Source: a virus
Reading direction: 5' to 3' (one strand)
Virus record (IMG/VR): IMGVR_UViG_3300019776_000568
Location: 1-27,714 of that record
Length of the DNA stretch: 27,714 nt
A model generated the notes under the pieces. It was not told the DNA's origin and made no database searches. It was given only the letters and a program-made list of their open reading frames with translations. Numbering within the stretch: position 1 is the stretch's first letter; every line of letters begins with the position of its first letter. Both the position numbers and the translations under genes were made by a program. Below, in pieces: positions 1-5,861 of the stretch.

Positions 1-15
1 GTGTATTACATTGCC

Positions 16-522
16 CTACAGAGACTTACCCGCCCCTCCCCGTTGGGGAATATTCCCCACATCGCGGAACAGGCCAGCAGTGGGCTTTCCTGCCCTTTCT
101 AGGGCTTCGACCTGCGCGTGGCACCGCTGGCATAGGCTGGCCAGATTATCGGCCTTAAACGCAAGCTGTGGTGCCTCGGTCAGCCCAATGATGTGATGCA
201 CCTGACTCGCCGGGGTGGGTCGGCCGGCATGGAAGCCGAACGGATCGCGGCAAAGCGGATTGCGCTGCCGGAACCACAGCCGCAACCGCTGCCAGCGCGC
301 ACCAGAGCGCAGAGAGGCAGCAAGGGCGAGCGCGGGATCATCGCGTCGCGTCGTTGCATCGTAGGTCGAAGGTGAGGTCGGCACGGTGCTTAGCGTCTCG
401 GGTTTGGTTGGCATGGTGGCGATGCGTTGGGCGATGCGTTGACTGATGTCGTTGATGGTTGCTCGTGCTCGTCTGATCTCACGCTGCCAGTCAGCGGATG
501 TGATCGTGTGGAAGCGCGTCAC
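16..522 (-). CDS. HNH endonuclease, GTG start
   Basis: Small phage HNH nuclease of 168 residues. The core runs from about residue 85 to 140: C91, the histidine pair H109-H110 (VHHI), N126 (DNLASL) and CQRCHAQ with C131, C134 and H135. This is the usual one-metal nuclease fold with a zinc knuckle. I chose the GTG at 522 because it overlaps the upstream TGA as GTGA, the junction style used all over this genome; an ATG at 414 would cut an N-terminal helix. It is the last gene of the leftward replication operon. In many siphophages a free-standing HNH protein sits next to the terminase and helps packaging or cos cleavage, so the terminase may lie just left of the window; that part is inference. 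Confidence 0.85.
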   Translation of the reverse strand: MTRFHTITSADWQREIRRARATINDISQRIAQRIATMPTKPETLSTVPTSPSTYDATTRRDDPALALAASLRSGARWQRLRLWFRQRNPLCRDPFGFHAGRPTPASQVHHIIGLTEAPQLAFKADNLASLCQRCHAQVEALERAGKPTAGLFRDVGNIPQRGGAGKSL

Positions 523-824
523 AGCGCGCCTTGCTTGAGTGCAGCTTCCCACGCCTCGACCCGCTCCAGGTTGAGGCGGCGTCCCTTGCGTGAATCGAGG
601 GCGGCGTTGATCGCGTCGAATAGAGCGACCGAGAGAATGCGGGACCGTTCGCGCCAGTAGCGTTCGCTCTGGCTGCATGGGTGGGCGTGCTGTGCGACGT
701 GATCTAGCCGCTCCATTGCTTCGGCCGCTTCGATGCAGGTCTTCCCGCTGACGCCGCCCATGTAGGCGCCCATGATCCGCAGGCAGTTGGCTAGTTCAGC
801 GTCGTCGTCGCTCATGGTGGTCAT
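519..824 (-). CDS. Small conserved phage protein, function unknown
   Basis: Unrecognised protein of about 101 residues. It is predicted to be mostly helical, with a middle segment (GGVSGKTCIEAAEAMERLD) and a basic, helical C-terminal half (RKGRRLNLERVEAWEAALK). No membrane segment or catalytic motif is visible. The ATG at 824 lies 17 bases after the helicase-loader stop; a second ATG at 815 is an alternative start. The frame is open further upstream, but that part overlaps the loader. The stop overlaps the GTG of the HNH gene as GTGA, so the two are probably translationally coupled. Position suggests a replication or packaging accessory role, but nothing in the sequence shows it. Confidence 0.7.
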   Translation of the reverse strand: MTTMSDDDAELANCLRIMGAYMGGVSGKTCIEAAEAMERLDHVAQHAHPCSQSERYWRERSRILSVALFDAINAALDSRKGRRLNLERVEAWEAALKQGAL

Positions 825-840
825 GGGTTGAAGTTGATAC

Positions 841-1713
841 TCACGGTGCGGCCTTTTCCTCGGCTCCGAATTGAGCGCGCCGGCACAGTTCTGAGATGCG
901 GCGGCGGATCGCATCGCCGAGGTGCGGTTCCGCGAAGCGTTGTGCCAGACCGTCGCCGTCGAAGTTGGTCGTGAAGATGCAGGGCAGATTGGCGCTGAGT
1001 CTGCGGTCCAGTACTTCCCAGAGCATTGCGGCCACGCCCGGCGTCGCCCGCTCCTTGCCTAGATCATCCACCATCAACACCCGGCACCGATACAGCCAGC
1101 CCACCTCGCGGATGTCCTTTGCGGCTTCGGCCAGAGCGCGGCCCAATTCGAGCGAGCCGAGGGTGATTGGTGCATTCCCGCTGCGTTCCAGGTTGCGCGC
1201 GAGCGCCCAGAATGCCGACGACTTACCCGTAGCGGGGCGACCCATGAGGATCAGCCCACGCCCGTCGCTGGAGGTCCACTTCGTAACCTTCTCATACGCG
1301 GGCCAGTCGATGCGATCCGGCTTCACCTCACCGAGCACGACCTGCTTGTGCCGGGCTGGACAGTTCAAGTCCCACTTCGGCGTGTCGGTGGGGTCTTCCT
1401 CGCGGCGGGTGTCACGGTATGGGTCGTAGGACTCGCGCACCAACTCCATGCAGGTCGGGCAGACATTCGAGGGGATCTGCATCTCGGTGCCGCCGAACAG
1501 GGCGATGGTGGGCGAGGTGTCGGTCGCCGCGGCGCAGACCTTGCAGATGCCGAGATCGTGGGACCATTCGCCACGCAGCGCGCCGCCCCATGTCGTCACG
1601 AGACGCTTCTCGAAAGCCGTCCGCTTGTGCGTGTTGGTCTCGATGGTCAGGCCGCACGAGTCGTAGACGTTGCGCGCCTCGACCTCTTCCATGGTGAGCG
1701 GTTTTGATTTCAT
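841..1713 (-). CDS. DnaC/IstB-like AAA+ helicase loader with zinc-finger-like N-terminus
   Basis: ATPase of 290 residues that should load the replicative helicase at the phage origin. Walker A is GRPATGKS at about 158-165, Walker B is RVLMVDDLG at 211-219, sensor 1 is IFTTN at 246-250, and an arginine-finger-like AIRRR follows near 267-272. The N-terminal part carries two CxxC pairs (C57/C60 and C85/C88) that look like a zinc-binding domain, a common feature of phage DnaC-type loaders. The ATG at 1713 is one base past the stop of the replisome-organiser gene. Having the loader directly downstream of an initiator is the lambda O/P-type order. The exact helicase partner is not visible; no helicase gene is in the window, so a host DnaB is likely used. 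Confidence 0.88.
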   Translation of the reverse strand: MKSKPLTMEEVEARNVYDSCGLTIETNTHKRTAFEKRLVTTWGGALRGEWSHDLGICKVCAAATDTSPTIALFGGTEMQIPSNVCPTCMELVRESYDPYRDTRREEDPTDTPKWDLNCPARHKQVVLGEVKPDRIDWPAYEKVTKWTSSDGRGLILMGRPATGKSSAFWALARNLERSGNAPITLGSLELGRALAEAAKDIREVGWLYRCRVLMVDDLGKERATPGVAAMLWEVLDRRLSANLPCIFTTNFDGDGLAQRFAEPHLGDAIRRRISELCRRAQFGAEEKAAP

Positions 1714-1714
1714 G

Positions 1715-2455
1715 TCAGAAGTCTCCGCTGTCGGGCGTCCAGGTGCGTGCCTTGCCGGAGTTAGGCGCCATCGACTGCTCGCAGCGGTTCAGCCAGTTCG
1801 TGAAAAAGCGGCGGGAGCACTTTCGATTGTTCGCCTCGCACCATGTTTGCGCCTTCTGGAGTTCGTTCTCGACGGCGATGCCGGCATAGACCGGCTTCGA
1901 CTTAAGGCCGGCGACCCATTCCGCATCAGTCGGAGCTGCGGCGCGCGGAGCGCGGCCGGAACTGTTTGGCCTACTCCGTATATTCTCTGCTTCTGCTTCT
2001 GCTTCTGCTTCTGCTTGGTTCGACAGCGTTCTACACTGATCTACAGTAGATGGGTGTAGATGTGGTTTATCTACATTTTCAGTGGTATCGTCGGCGTGGC
2101 GTTTGCGGTTGATGTAGTTCCGTTTCGCTTCACGCGTCGTTTCTACATCCCTCATCTCCCGATACTTGTCATAGTTGAGCAGGCGCCAGCCGCCGTCGAT
2201 TGGCTCGATTCTGCGTCCGTCGTTGTCGGGCGTACGCGAATACTTGTCCGGCTGGGATAGTCGGGCGAGCGCCTCTTCGCAGTGCTCGACCGTGACGCGG
2301 GCGCGATTGGCTAGTCCTGGCACAGATGCCCAGATCCGGCCGCGTCGGTCGGCCATCGCGAGCATCGTGATCCACATGATGCGAACGTGGTCCGGCTCGA
2401 CCCAGATCGTGCTCTCGGTAATCGAGGAGAATAGCTTGGTGAATGAAAGGCTCAT
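1715..2455 (-). CDS. Phage replisome organiser / O-like replication initiator
   Basis: Protein of 246 residues with two parts. The N-terminal domain (about 1-100) reads as a winged-helix replication protein of the replisome-organiser type: FTKLFSSITESTIW, then VRIMWITMLAMADRRG, then VPGLANRARVTVEHCEEALARL. The C-terminal part has the AVENELQKAQTWCEANNRKC segment seen in phage replication proteins that contact the loader. Between them is a flexible linker containing AEAEAEAEAE, encoded by a hexanucleotide repeat. The ATG at 2455 overlaps the upstream TGA as ATGA; the much longer open frame upstream belongs to another gene's region and was discarded. With the downstream loader this forms an initiator-loader pair. 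Binding of an origin inside its own gene, as for lambda O, is inferred. Confidence 0.83.
   Translation of the reverse strand: MSLSFTKLFSSITESTIWVEPDHVRIMWITMLAMADRRGRIWASVPGLANRARVTVEHCEEALARLSQPDKYSRTPDNDGRRIEPIDGGWRLLNYDKYREMRDVETTREAKRNYINRKRHADDTTENVDKPHLHPSTVDQCRTLSNQAEAEAEAEAENIRSRPNSSGRAPRAAAPTDAEWVAGLKSKPVYAGIAVENELQKAQTWCEANNRKCSRRFFTNWLNRCEQSMAPNSGKARTWTPDSGDF
1986..2015. repeat. Hexanucleotide tandem repeat, 5 units of TCTGCT
   Basis: Five exact head-to-tail copies of TCTGCT (AGCAGA on the coding strand). They encode an alternating Ala-Glu run in the linker of the replisome organiser. Unit number can change by slippage without breaking the frame. Confidence 0.9.
2030..2147. other. 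Candidate replication origin: TCTACA/TGTAGA cluster in the initiator gene
   Basis: TCTACA occurs at 2030-2035, 2040-2045, 2070-2075 and 2142-2147, and its complement TGTAGA at 2055-2060. The first four start 10, 15 and 15 bases apart in a locally AT-richer stretch within the linker-coding part of the initiator gene. Lambdoid phages place origin iterons at the equivalent place in gene O. No experimental support; chance repeats remain possible. Confidence 0.35.
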
Positions 2456-2829
2456 GTTTCGCAGCCACACGGCTCGTGGCGGTTGCAGTGCGGGCAGATG
2501 AGTTTTTCGCCGACGCAGACCGATTCGAGGGCGGCAGATACTTCCTCGGCGTGGGGAATGGGACGCTGGTCGCGTTCGATCCACTCCAAGCAGGTCAGAT
2601 ACCCGTGCGCATCGATGAGGTTGTCGTCCTTTGGCTTGTGGGCGTGGCGGCGCAACTTGAGGCCGGTCATCATCAGGGCGACGTCGGTCGCGGTGATCGG
2701 CGCGGTCAGGCGCGTGTTGAGCAGTCCGGTCCAGATGTGGGCGATGCCGGCGAAATCGGGGCCGGGGTTGCCGTAGTCGGCGTTGCGGTTGCCGAGGACG
2801 AGTTTGGCAGCGATGTCTGCGTTGGTCAT
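2452..2829 (-). CDS. DUF6378-like phage protein
   Basis: Protein of 125 residues matching the pattern I know for phage DUF6378 proteins: an N-terminal RNADYGNPGPDF segment, the central ITATDVALMMTGLKLRR, and KPKDDNLIDAHGYLTCLEW. A cysteine-rich tail (CPHCNRHEPCGC) could bind metal. Biochemical function is unknown in the family as far as I can recall; members usually sit among early genes for nucleotide or DNA metabolism. The ATG at 2829 overlaps the upstream TGA as ATGA, and its own TGA overlaps the next ATG the same way, so it is tightly coupled inside the replication operon. Confidence 0.75.
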   Translation of the reverse strand: MTNADIAAKLVLGNRNADYGNPGPDFAGIAHIWTGLLNTRLTAPITATDVALMMTGLKLRRHAHKPKDDNLIDAHGYLTCLEWIERDQRPIPHAEEVSAALESVCVGEKLICPHCNRHEPCGCET

Positions 2830-3008
2830 AGTTCCTTTTGGTTTTGGCCCGGCACGTCGATGACATGCGCGGCCCGTTTATCCGGCAGTTGAAAGCGGAT
2901 CGTCAGCGTGACCTCGCGCGGCTCGTTGCGCATCGCGGCCCAAGTGAGGATCGCGATGAGGATGAGGCCGATGACGAGAGCGGCGCGGTCTGCGTTGTCG
3001 CGGTTCAT
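2826..3008 (-). CDS. Small single-span membrane protein, first gene of the replication operon
   Basis: Protein of 60 residues with one membrane segment near the N-terminus (AALVIGLILIAILTWAAM, about 8-25), then a short soluble tail. The ATG at 3008 is chosen because a good Shine-Dalgarno stretch, GAGGAGGCGGGG, lies directly upstream on the minus strand; this is one of the few strong ribosome sites in the window and fits the first gene of an operon. Its TGA overlaps the next start as ATGA. Function unknown; superinfection exclusion or host-membrane interference are possibilities only. Confidence 0.68.
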   Translation of the reverse strand: MNRDNADRAALVIGLILIAILTWAAMRNEPREVTLTIRFQLPDKRAAHVIDVPGQNQKEL

Positions 3009-3037
3009 TTCCCCGCCTCCTCGTGTGGCTTTATTAC

Positions 3038-3053
3038 TGCGCAGCATTGCGCA
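3038..3053. promoter_or_regulatory. Operator 1, imperfect palindrome TGCGCAGCATTGCGCA
   Basis: Sixteen-base site differing from the two perfect copies at two central positions. It lies about 30 bases upstream of the ATG of the leftward operon. A weak minus-strand TTGGGG and TAATAA flank it at promoter-like spacing. Confidence 0.7.
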
Positions 3054-3074
3054 CCCCAAAGACTTGCGTTGAAC

Positions 3075-3090
3075 TGCGCAGTACTGCGCA
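3075..3090. promoter_or_regulatory. Operator 2, perfect palindrome TGCGCAGTACTGCGCA
   Basis: Exact 16-base palindrome. It is identical to operator 3 and starts 32 bases from it, about three helical turns. It fills the spacer of the candidate rightward promoter. Confidence 0.8.
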
Positions 3091-3106
3091 CATTATCCTT
3101 GCGATC

Positions 3107-3122
3107 TGCGCAGTACTGCGCA
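3107..3122. promoter_or_regulatory. Operator 3, perfect palindrome TGCGCAGTACTGCGCA
   Basis: Exact 16-base palindrome 11 bases before the ATG of the first rightward gene. It would lie in the rightward leader and over the upstream part of the candidate leftward promoter. Confidence 0.8.
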
Positions 3123-3133
3123 CTATTTAGCGC

Positions 3134-3379
3134 ATGAAGACAACGATCCTCCTCACGATCCTCCGCCCCAACGGCCAGACTGAAATCGTTGATGCCTCCG
3201 CAAAAATCAGCGGGATGTCCCCCGCGCTGTTTGCGCGGATCAAGGCCGCCACCAAGGCCGCCGGTAAGGGCGACGTGCTCCGCTACTCGGTTACGACGAC
3301 TGCTGATGCCGCTGCTCGCGCCGAGATCGCCGCGATGACCGCGAGCGACACCCTTGCCCGCAAAATCGAAAACTCCTAA
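3134..3379 (+). CDS. Small protein, function unknown
   Basis: Unrecognised 81-residue protein: a short beta-like N-terminus (TTILLTILRPNGQTEIVD), then alanine-rich helices. There is no membrane segment or clear DNA-binding motif. It is the first gene read rightward from the operator cluster, starting 11 bases after operator 3, with no obvious Shine-Dalgarno site. Followed after 12 bases by another small gene in the same direction. Real-gene support comes from position, strand and protein-like composition only. It could be a co-regulator for the HTH protein encoded two genes on. Confidence 0.6.
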   Translation: MKTTILLTILRPNGQTEIVDASAKISGMSPALFARIKAATKAAGKGDVLRYSVTTTADAAARAEIAAMTASDTLARKIENS

Positions 3380-3391
3380 CCAAATAAAATA

Positions 3392-3628
3392 ATGAAATAT
3401 ACCCTGACCACCAAAAGTTACTTGGCCTCCAGTGTCTCCGAGCGTTACGAGGTCGCAATTCCCAACGAGGTCGCGGCCGACCAGCATGCATTTGACGGCC
3501 GCACTTTCCCGGCGCTGGCACGCCCGCGCCACAGCAACGCAACCTGGCGCAAGGTCCGCGCCACGTTGCGCGGTGACCTCTATGGGCTGCACACAGCAGG
3601 CACAGGCGACGCAATTGTCAGCCTCTAA
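3392..3628 (+). CDS. Small protein, function unknown
   Basis: Unrecognised 78-residue protein. It opens with a beta-strand-like TLTTKSYLASSVSERYEV and has a basic centre (RPRHSNATWRKVRATLRGD). No family recognised. It is the middle gene of the three-gene rightward operon, with 12-base gaps on both sides and an A/T-rich leader (AAATAAAATA) before the ATG instead of a Shine-Dalgarno sequence. Confidence rests on its fit in the operon. Confidence 0.58.
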   Translation: MKYTLTTKSYLASSVSERYEVAIPNEVAADQHAFDGRTFPALARPRHSNATWRKVRATLRGDLYGLHTAGTGDAIVSL

Positions 3629-3640
3629 TCGATCCCTGCC

Positions 3641-3883
3641 ATGAAAATCACAATCAACCACTCGTCTAGTAGCTACGGGCAACCCGTCATCCTTGATGAC
3701 ACTGGAAGCGTGATGGATTACGCGCCGGGCATCCGGCTCGCCCGCGAAAAACTCGACCTCACTGCCGGACAACTCGCAGAAAAGCTCGGCGTGAGCGAGC
3801 GCACGGTTAATGGCTGGGAGGGTGGTCGTATGCCAACAACCGCCGCCCTCAACATGCTCGGCAAACTCATCAGGGGCCGCTGA
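3641..3883 (+). CDS. HTH (Cro/CI type) transcription regulator
   Basis: Protein of 80 residues. After about 30 unassigned residues comes a typical five-helix HTH_3 domain: GIRLAREKLDLTAGQLAEKL, then GVSERTVNGWEGGRMPTTAA and a last helix. The recognition helix is SERTVNGWEGG. Proteins of this type bind palindromic operators as dimers, so it is the best candidate to bind the three 16-bp palindromes upstream of its own operon and to set the choice between the leftward replication operon and its own expression. No ligand or cleavage domain is present, so it resembles a Cro-like or small repressor protein rather than a full CI. It faces the leftward gene ending at 3907 convergently. Confidence 0.85.
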   Translation: MKITINHSSSSYGQPVILDDTGSVMDYAPGIRLAREKLDLTAGQLAEKLGVSERTVNGWEGGRMPTTAALNMLGKLIRGR

Positions 3884-3906
3884 TTTTTGGAGTGTATGTC
3901 CGTTGT

Positions 3907-4050
3907 TCATAGTGTCATAATTTTCACCGGCATTACCGGCAGTTCCCGTTCAAGTTCGTTGCGCAGTGCGCGGTCCATCGACGCTTCCTTTTGGTCGCGG
4001 TCCAAATCGCAATTGGCCATGATGGCCAGGAGTTGGTCGGTGATGGTCAT
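3907..4050 (-). CDS. Very small protein, function unknown
   Basis: Protein of 47 residues, acidic and helical, beginning MTITDQLLAIM and rich in charged residues (DLDRDQKEASMDRALRNELE). The ATG at 4050 overlaps the nuclease gene's TGA as ATGA, the genome's standard coupling, which argues for a real gene despite its size. A longer frame upstream overlaps the nuclease and is not used. It is the last gene of the leftward early/recombination operon and ends 23 bases from the convergent HTH gene. Confidence 0.6.
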   Translation of the reverse strand: MTITDQLLAIMANCDLDRDQKEASMDRALRNELERELPVMPVKIMTL

Positions 4051-4478
4051 GTGATCGCCTCCAGCAGCATCTCGACCGTGAGCCGCGAGCGCAGGCCCGA
4101 CGGCGTAACGCGGAACACGCGCCAACCGGCTAACGCTGCGGCGTTGTATTTCTCCATGTCTTTTTGGAAACCGGCGCCGGACGTGTGCCGCCCGCCCGTC
4201 CAGATGCCGCCCTCGACTTCGAGCGCGACGCGGGACTGCAAAAAGGCATAGTCAAAACGCCACTTGCGCGTCGTATGGAACCGATGCTCGCGCACCGGAG
4301 CAGGCAGACCCGCAGCCACGAAAAACGAAGTCGCATCCGGCGTCTCGCGCTTCGTGCGGACGACCTTCTTCGGCTCGCTCACCTCGATCTTGACCGTCTT
4401 CGGCCGCGGCGTCGCGTGCAGTTGTGCGGTTACTTGCGCCTGGTGCGTTTTGGATAAATCGGAAAGTGCGATTCTCAT
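4047..4478 (-). CDS. PD-(D/E)XK-like endonuclease (Vsr/DUF559-type fold)
   Basis: Protein of 143 residues. The N-terminal 50 residues are basic and probably disordered. The C-terminal half reads as a compact restriction-endonuclease fold: KWRFDYAF with the first Asp, ALEVEGGIW with the Glu-x-Glu, FQKDMEKYNAA with a conserved Lys/Glu, and GWRVFRVTP as the last strand. Similar proteins in other phages are annotated as hypothetical or VSR/DUF559-like nucleases. The ATG at 4478 overlaps the methyltransferase stop as ATGA, so nuclease and methylase are coupled. It might be a Vsr-like mismatch nuclease, a resolvase, or a restriction partner; the fold assignment is fair, the role is not settled. Confidence 0.75.
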   Translation of the reverse strand: MRIALSDLSKTHQAQVTAQLHATPRPKTVKIEVSEPKKVVRTKRETPDATSFFVAAGLPAPVREHRFHTTRKWRFDYAFLQSRVALEVEGGIWTGGRHTSGAGFQKDMEKYNAAALAGWRVFRVTPSGLRSRLTVEMLLEAIT

Positions 4479-5521
4479 GTTAGCAGGCGTCCGGCGAGGA
4501 CGCGAAAAGCTCGTTCTGCGGCGGCTGGGACGACTCCGTTGCCGAGGAGTCGGAGTTCGTCAGTGCGATTGTCACCGGAGACGCACAGCTCGGCATAACC
4601 CAGCCGACCGGCAGACCCATCAGCGTCTCGACCCAGCGCGGGTTGAGTTTGCCCGATGCTGATAAAGGTTGTTTCACCAGCAAAACTTGCGCCCTCAAAT
4701 CCGGATTGTGCCTCAACCTCTCCGATGGACAATCCCCGCGCTCGCTGGCCCTCGGAGTCCCCCAAATCGTCGGATTTGTTGCCAACCACTCTGGGCGGCT
4801 CCCATTCGTGCTGGGGTTGGCCGGGGCGACTGGGCCAAACCGCATCCGCTTGGTCAGTGAATCCTGAGACTCCAAGCCAGTTATTTTGTCCCCCTCGGAT
4901 GCCTGCGGTGTGGGCCACATCGCCACTGCATTCGGTAGCGTGTCCGCTGGGTGTCCCTTGCGCTCCTGCCGGCCCGATCCCGAAACTCCCTTCACATCCC
5001 GACTCGTTGCAGTGGGCCAAGATGAACACCCGCTTGCGCTGGTGCGGGGCGCCGACTTCAGCCGCACTGAATATTCCCCACGTTGCTGTGTAACCGAGTC
5101 CGCCCAAGTCTGCGATGACTTGTTCAAGGCCGAGGCTGATGTGTCCCTCGACGTTTTCGAAAAAGCAGACTCGGGGTCGCATGGCCAAAATTCCGTCTGC
5201 GATCCAAGGCCAGAGGTGACGGGGGTCGTCTTTACCGAGTCGCTTTCCGGCTGAGCTGAAAGGCTGACACGGGTAACCACCAGAGAGGATGTCCACGCAT
5301 CCGTGAAACTTTCCCCAAGGGAAGGTTTTAAGATTCGTCCAGACAGGTGCGACGTCCAACTGTCCCGCTTCCATTTTTGCGACCAGGTTCGCACAGGCGA
5401 AGGCTTCGATCTCAGCAAAAGCGACTGTGCGCAGACCTGGGACTGCTCTTCGGAGTCCGAGATCAATGCCGCCGTACCCAGCGCAGAGGCTGACGTGTGT
5501 AATTGTTTCGGGAGTATCCAT
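4475..5521 (-). CDS. dcm: C5-cytosine DNA methyltransferase
   Basis: Protein of 348 residues with the canonical C5-methyltransferase motifs: motif I SLCAGYGGIDLGL (11-23, AdoMet site), motif IV GGYPCQPFS (81-89, nucleophile C85), motif VI ENVEG (122-126), motif VIII QRKRVF (161-166) and a final LGNGVVPAAAERAF (326-339) as motif X. The region from about 170 to 310 is the target-recognition part and has repeated LAH/VAH/LGD-type phrases. Phage copies usually protect DNA from host restriction. The ATG at 5521 lies four bases past the upstream stop; the stop overlaps the nuclease start as ATGA. The same DNA is also fully open in a second minus-strand frame (4480-5529). Confidence 0.93.
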   Translation of the reverse strand: MDTPETITHVSLCAGYGGIDLGLRRAVPGLRTVAFAEIEAFACANLVAKMEAGQLDVAPVWTNLKTFPWGKFHGCVDILSGGYPCQPFSSAGKRLGKDDPRHLWPWIADGILAMRPRVCFFENVEGHISLGLEQVIADLGGLGYTATWGIFSAAEVGAPHQRKRVFILAHCNESGCEGSFGIGPAGAQGTPSGHATECSGDVAHTAGIRGGQNNWLGVSGFTDQADAVWPSRPGQPQHEWEPPRVVGNKSDDLGDSEGQRARGLSIGEVEAQSGFEGASFAGETTFISIGQTQPALGRDADGSAGRLGYAELCVSGDNRTDELRLLGNGVVPAAAERAFRVLAGRLLT

Positions 5522-5529
5522 GTGCTCAT
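4480..5529 (-). CDS. Full-length alternative-frame ORF inside the methyltransferase gene
   Basis: A second minus-strand frame is open for 349 codons over nearly all of dcm. Its ATG at 5529 overlaps the previous gene's TGA as ATGA, and its TAA ends one base before the next gene's ATG, so both ends are positioned like a proper gene. The product is Ser/Thr-rich and carries repeated phrases WPTATSRD (171-178), WPTPQASE (205-212) and WGTPRASE (256-263), then LNPRWVETLMGLPVGW (295-310). From memory, phage and metagenome databases hold hypothetical proteins with WPTP repeats and an LNPxWVEWLMGxPxGW ending. It may be a real overlapping gene, or a shadow kept open by constraint on dcm; I cannot decide without a codon-level analysis. 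Confidence 0.45.
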   Translation of the reverse strand: MSTWILPKQLHTSASALGTAALISDSEEQSQVCAQSLLLRSKPSPVRTWSQKWKRDSWTSHLSGRILKPSLGESFTDAWTSSLVVTRVSLSAQPESDSVKTTPVTSGLGSQTEFWPCDPESAFSKTSRDTSASALNKSSQTWADSVTQQRGEYSVRLKSAPRTSASGCSSWPTATSRDVKGVSGSGRQERKGHPADTLPNAVAMWPTPQASEGDKITGLESQDSLTKRMRFGPVAPANPSTNGSRPEWLATNPTIWGTPRASERGDCPSERLRHNPDLRAQVLLVKQPLSASGKLNPRWVETLMGLPVGWVMPSCASPVTIALTNSDSSATESSQPPQNELFASSPDAC

Positions 5530-5861
5530 ACGATTTGGAGTCCTAGTTGTTCCGTCGTCGCCTCGGCGTTGAGCCAGAGCGCGCGGGCGTGGCTGTGGTA
5601 TTCCTCGGCCTCAACTTCGGTGAGCGCGCGAAACTCGTGCTCACCGTTGCGGCGCCGTCCGGTTTCGACTACGTGAAACGCGCCCCGCAGGTCACAAATT
5701 CTTGGGCGAACACTGCACTTATCCCAGTGCATCGCCGCGGCCAACTCGGTGCAGGTCGCCGGGCCGCAGCGCAGAAGCGACGCCCACACGATCTGACGGT
5801 TCCCGGCGATGCGGTCGCGCACCTCGCTGAAATGAACGCTGCGGAGGTCGGTGTTGTTCAT
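5526..5861 (-). CDS. Winged-helix DNA-binding protein
   Basis: Protein of 111 residues. Residues about 14-75 read as a winged helix: VWASLLRCGPATCTELAAAM as helices 1-2, HWDKCSVRPRICDLRGA as the recognition helix, and VVETGRRRNGEHEFRALT as the wing. This pattern is common in phage early operons in proteins of unknown exact target. The ATG at 5861 overlaps the upstream TGA as ATGA. Its own TGA overlaps the ATG of the alternative frame within the methyltransferase gene, while the methyltransferase ATG is four bases further on. Role: probably transcription or replication control; not proven. Confidence 0.75.
   Translation of the reverse strand: MNNTDLRSVHFSEVRDRIAGNRQIVWASLLRCGPATCTELAAAMHWDKCSVRPRICDLRGAFHVVETGRRRNGEHEFRALTEVEAEEYHSHARALWLNAEATTEQLGLQIV

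Larger units (their letters stand above)
3009..3133. promoter_or_regulatory. Divergent early control region
   Basis: Non-coding 125 bases between the leftward replication operon and the rightward HTH operon. It holds three copies of a 16-bp palindrome. For the rightward side, TTGAAC (3069-3074) and CATTAT (3091-3096) are separated by exactly the 16-bp middle operator, so a repressor there would block a promoter with these elements. For the leftward side, GATAAT reads on the minus strand at 3097-3092, between two operators. The promoter elements match consensus only partly; the palindromes are exact observations. Confidence 0.7.

Noticed and set aside
1715-2866. Long version of the replisome organiser starting at 2866
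   Set aside because: The first 137 codons overlap the DUF6378-like gene in another frame and are Arg-rich; the ATG at 2455 begins the domain and makes an ATGA overlap.
3124-3129. TATTTA as the -10 of the rightward operon
   Set aside because: Only four bases separate it from the ATG at 3134, so transcription would start after the start codon; TTGAAC/CATTAT further upstream fits better.
3005-3910. A 301-codon minus-strand frame opposite the HTH operon
   Set aside because: It covers the operator cluster and runs antisense to three rightward genes, one with a clear HTH domain. Its product has no recognisable motif.
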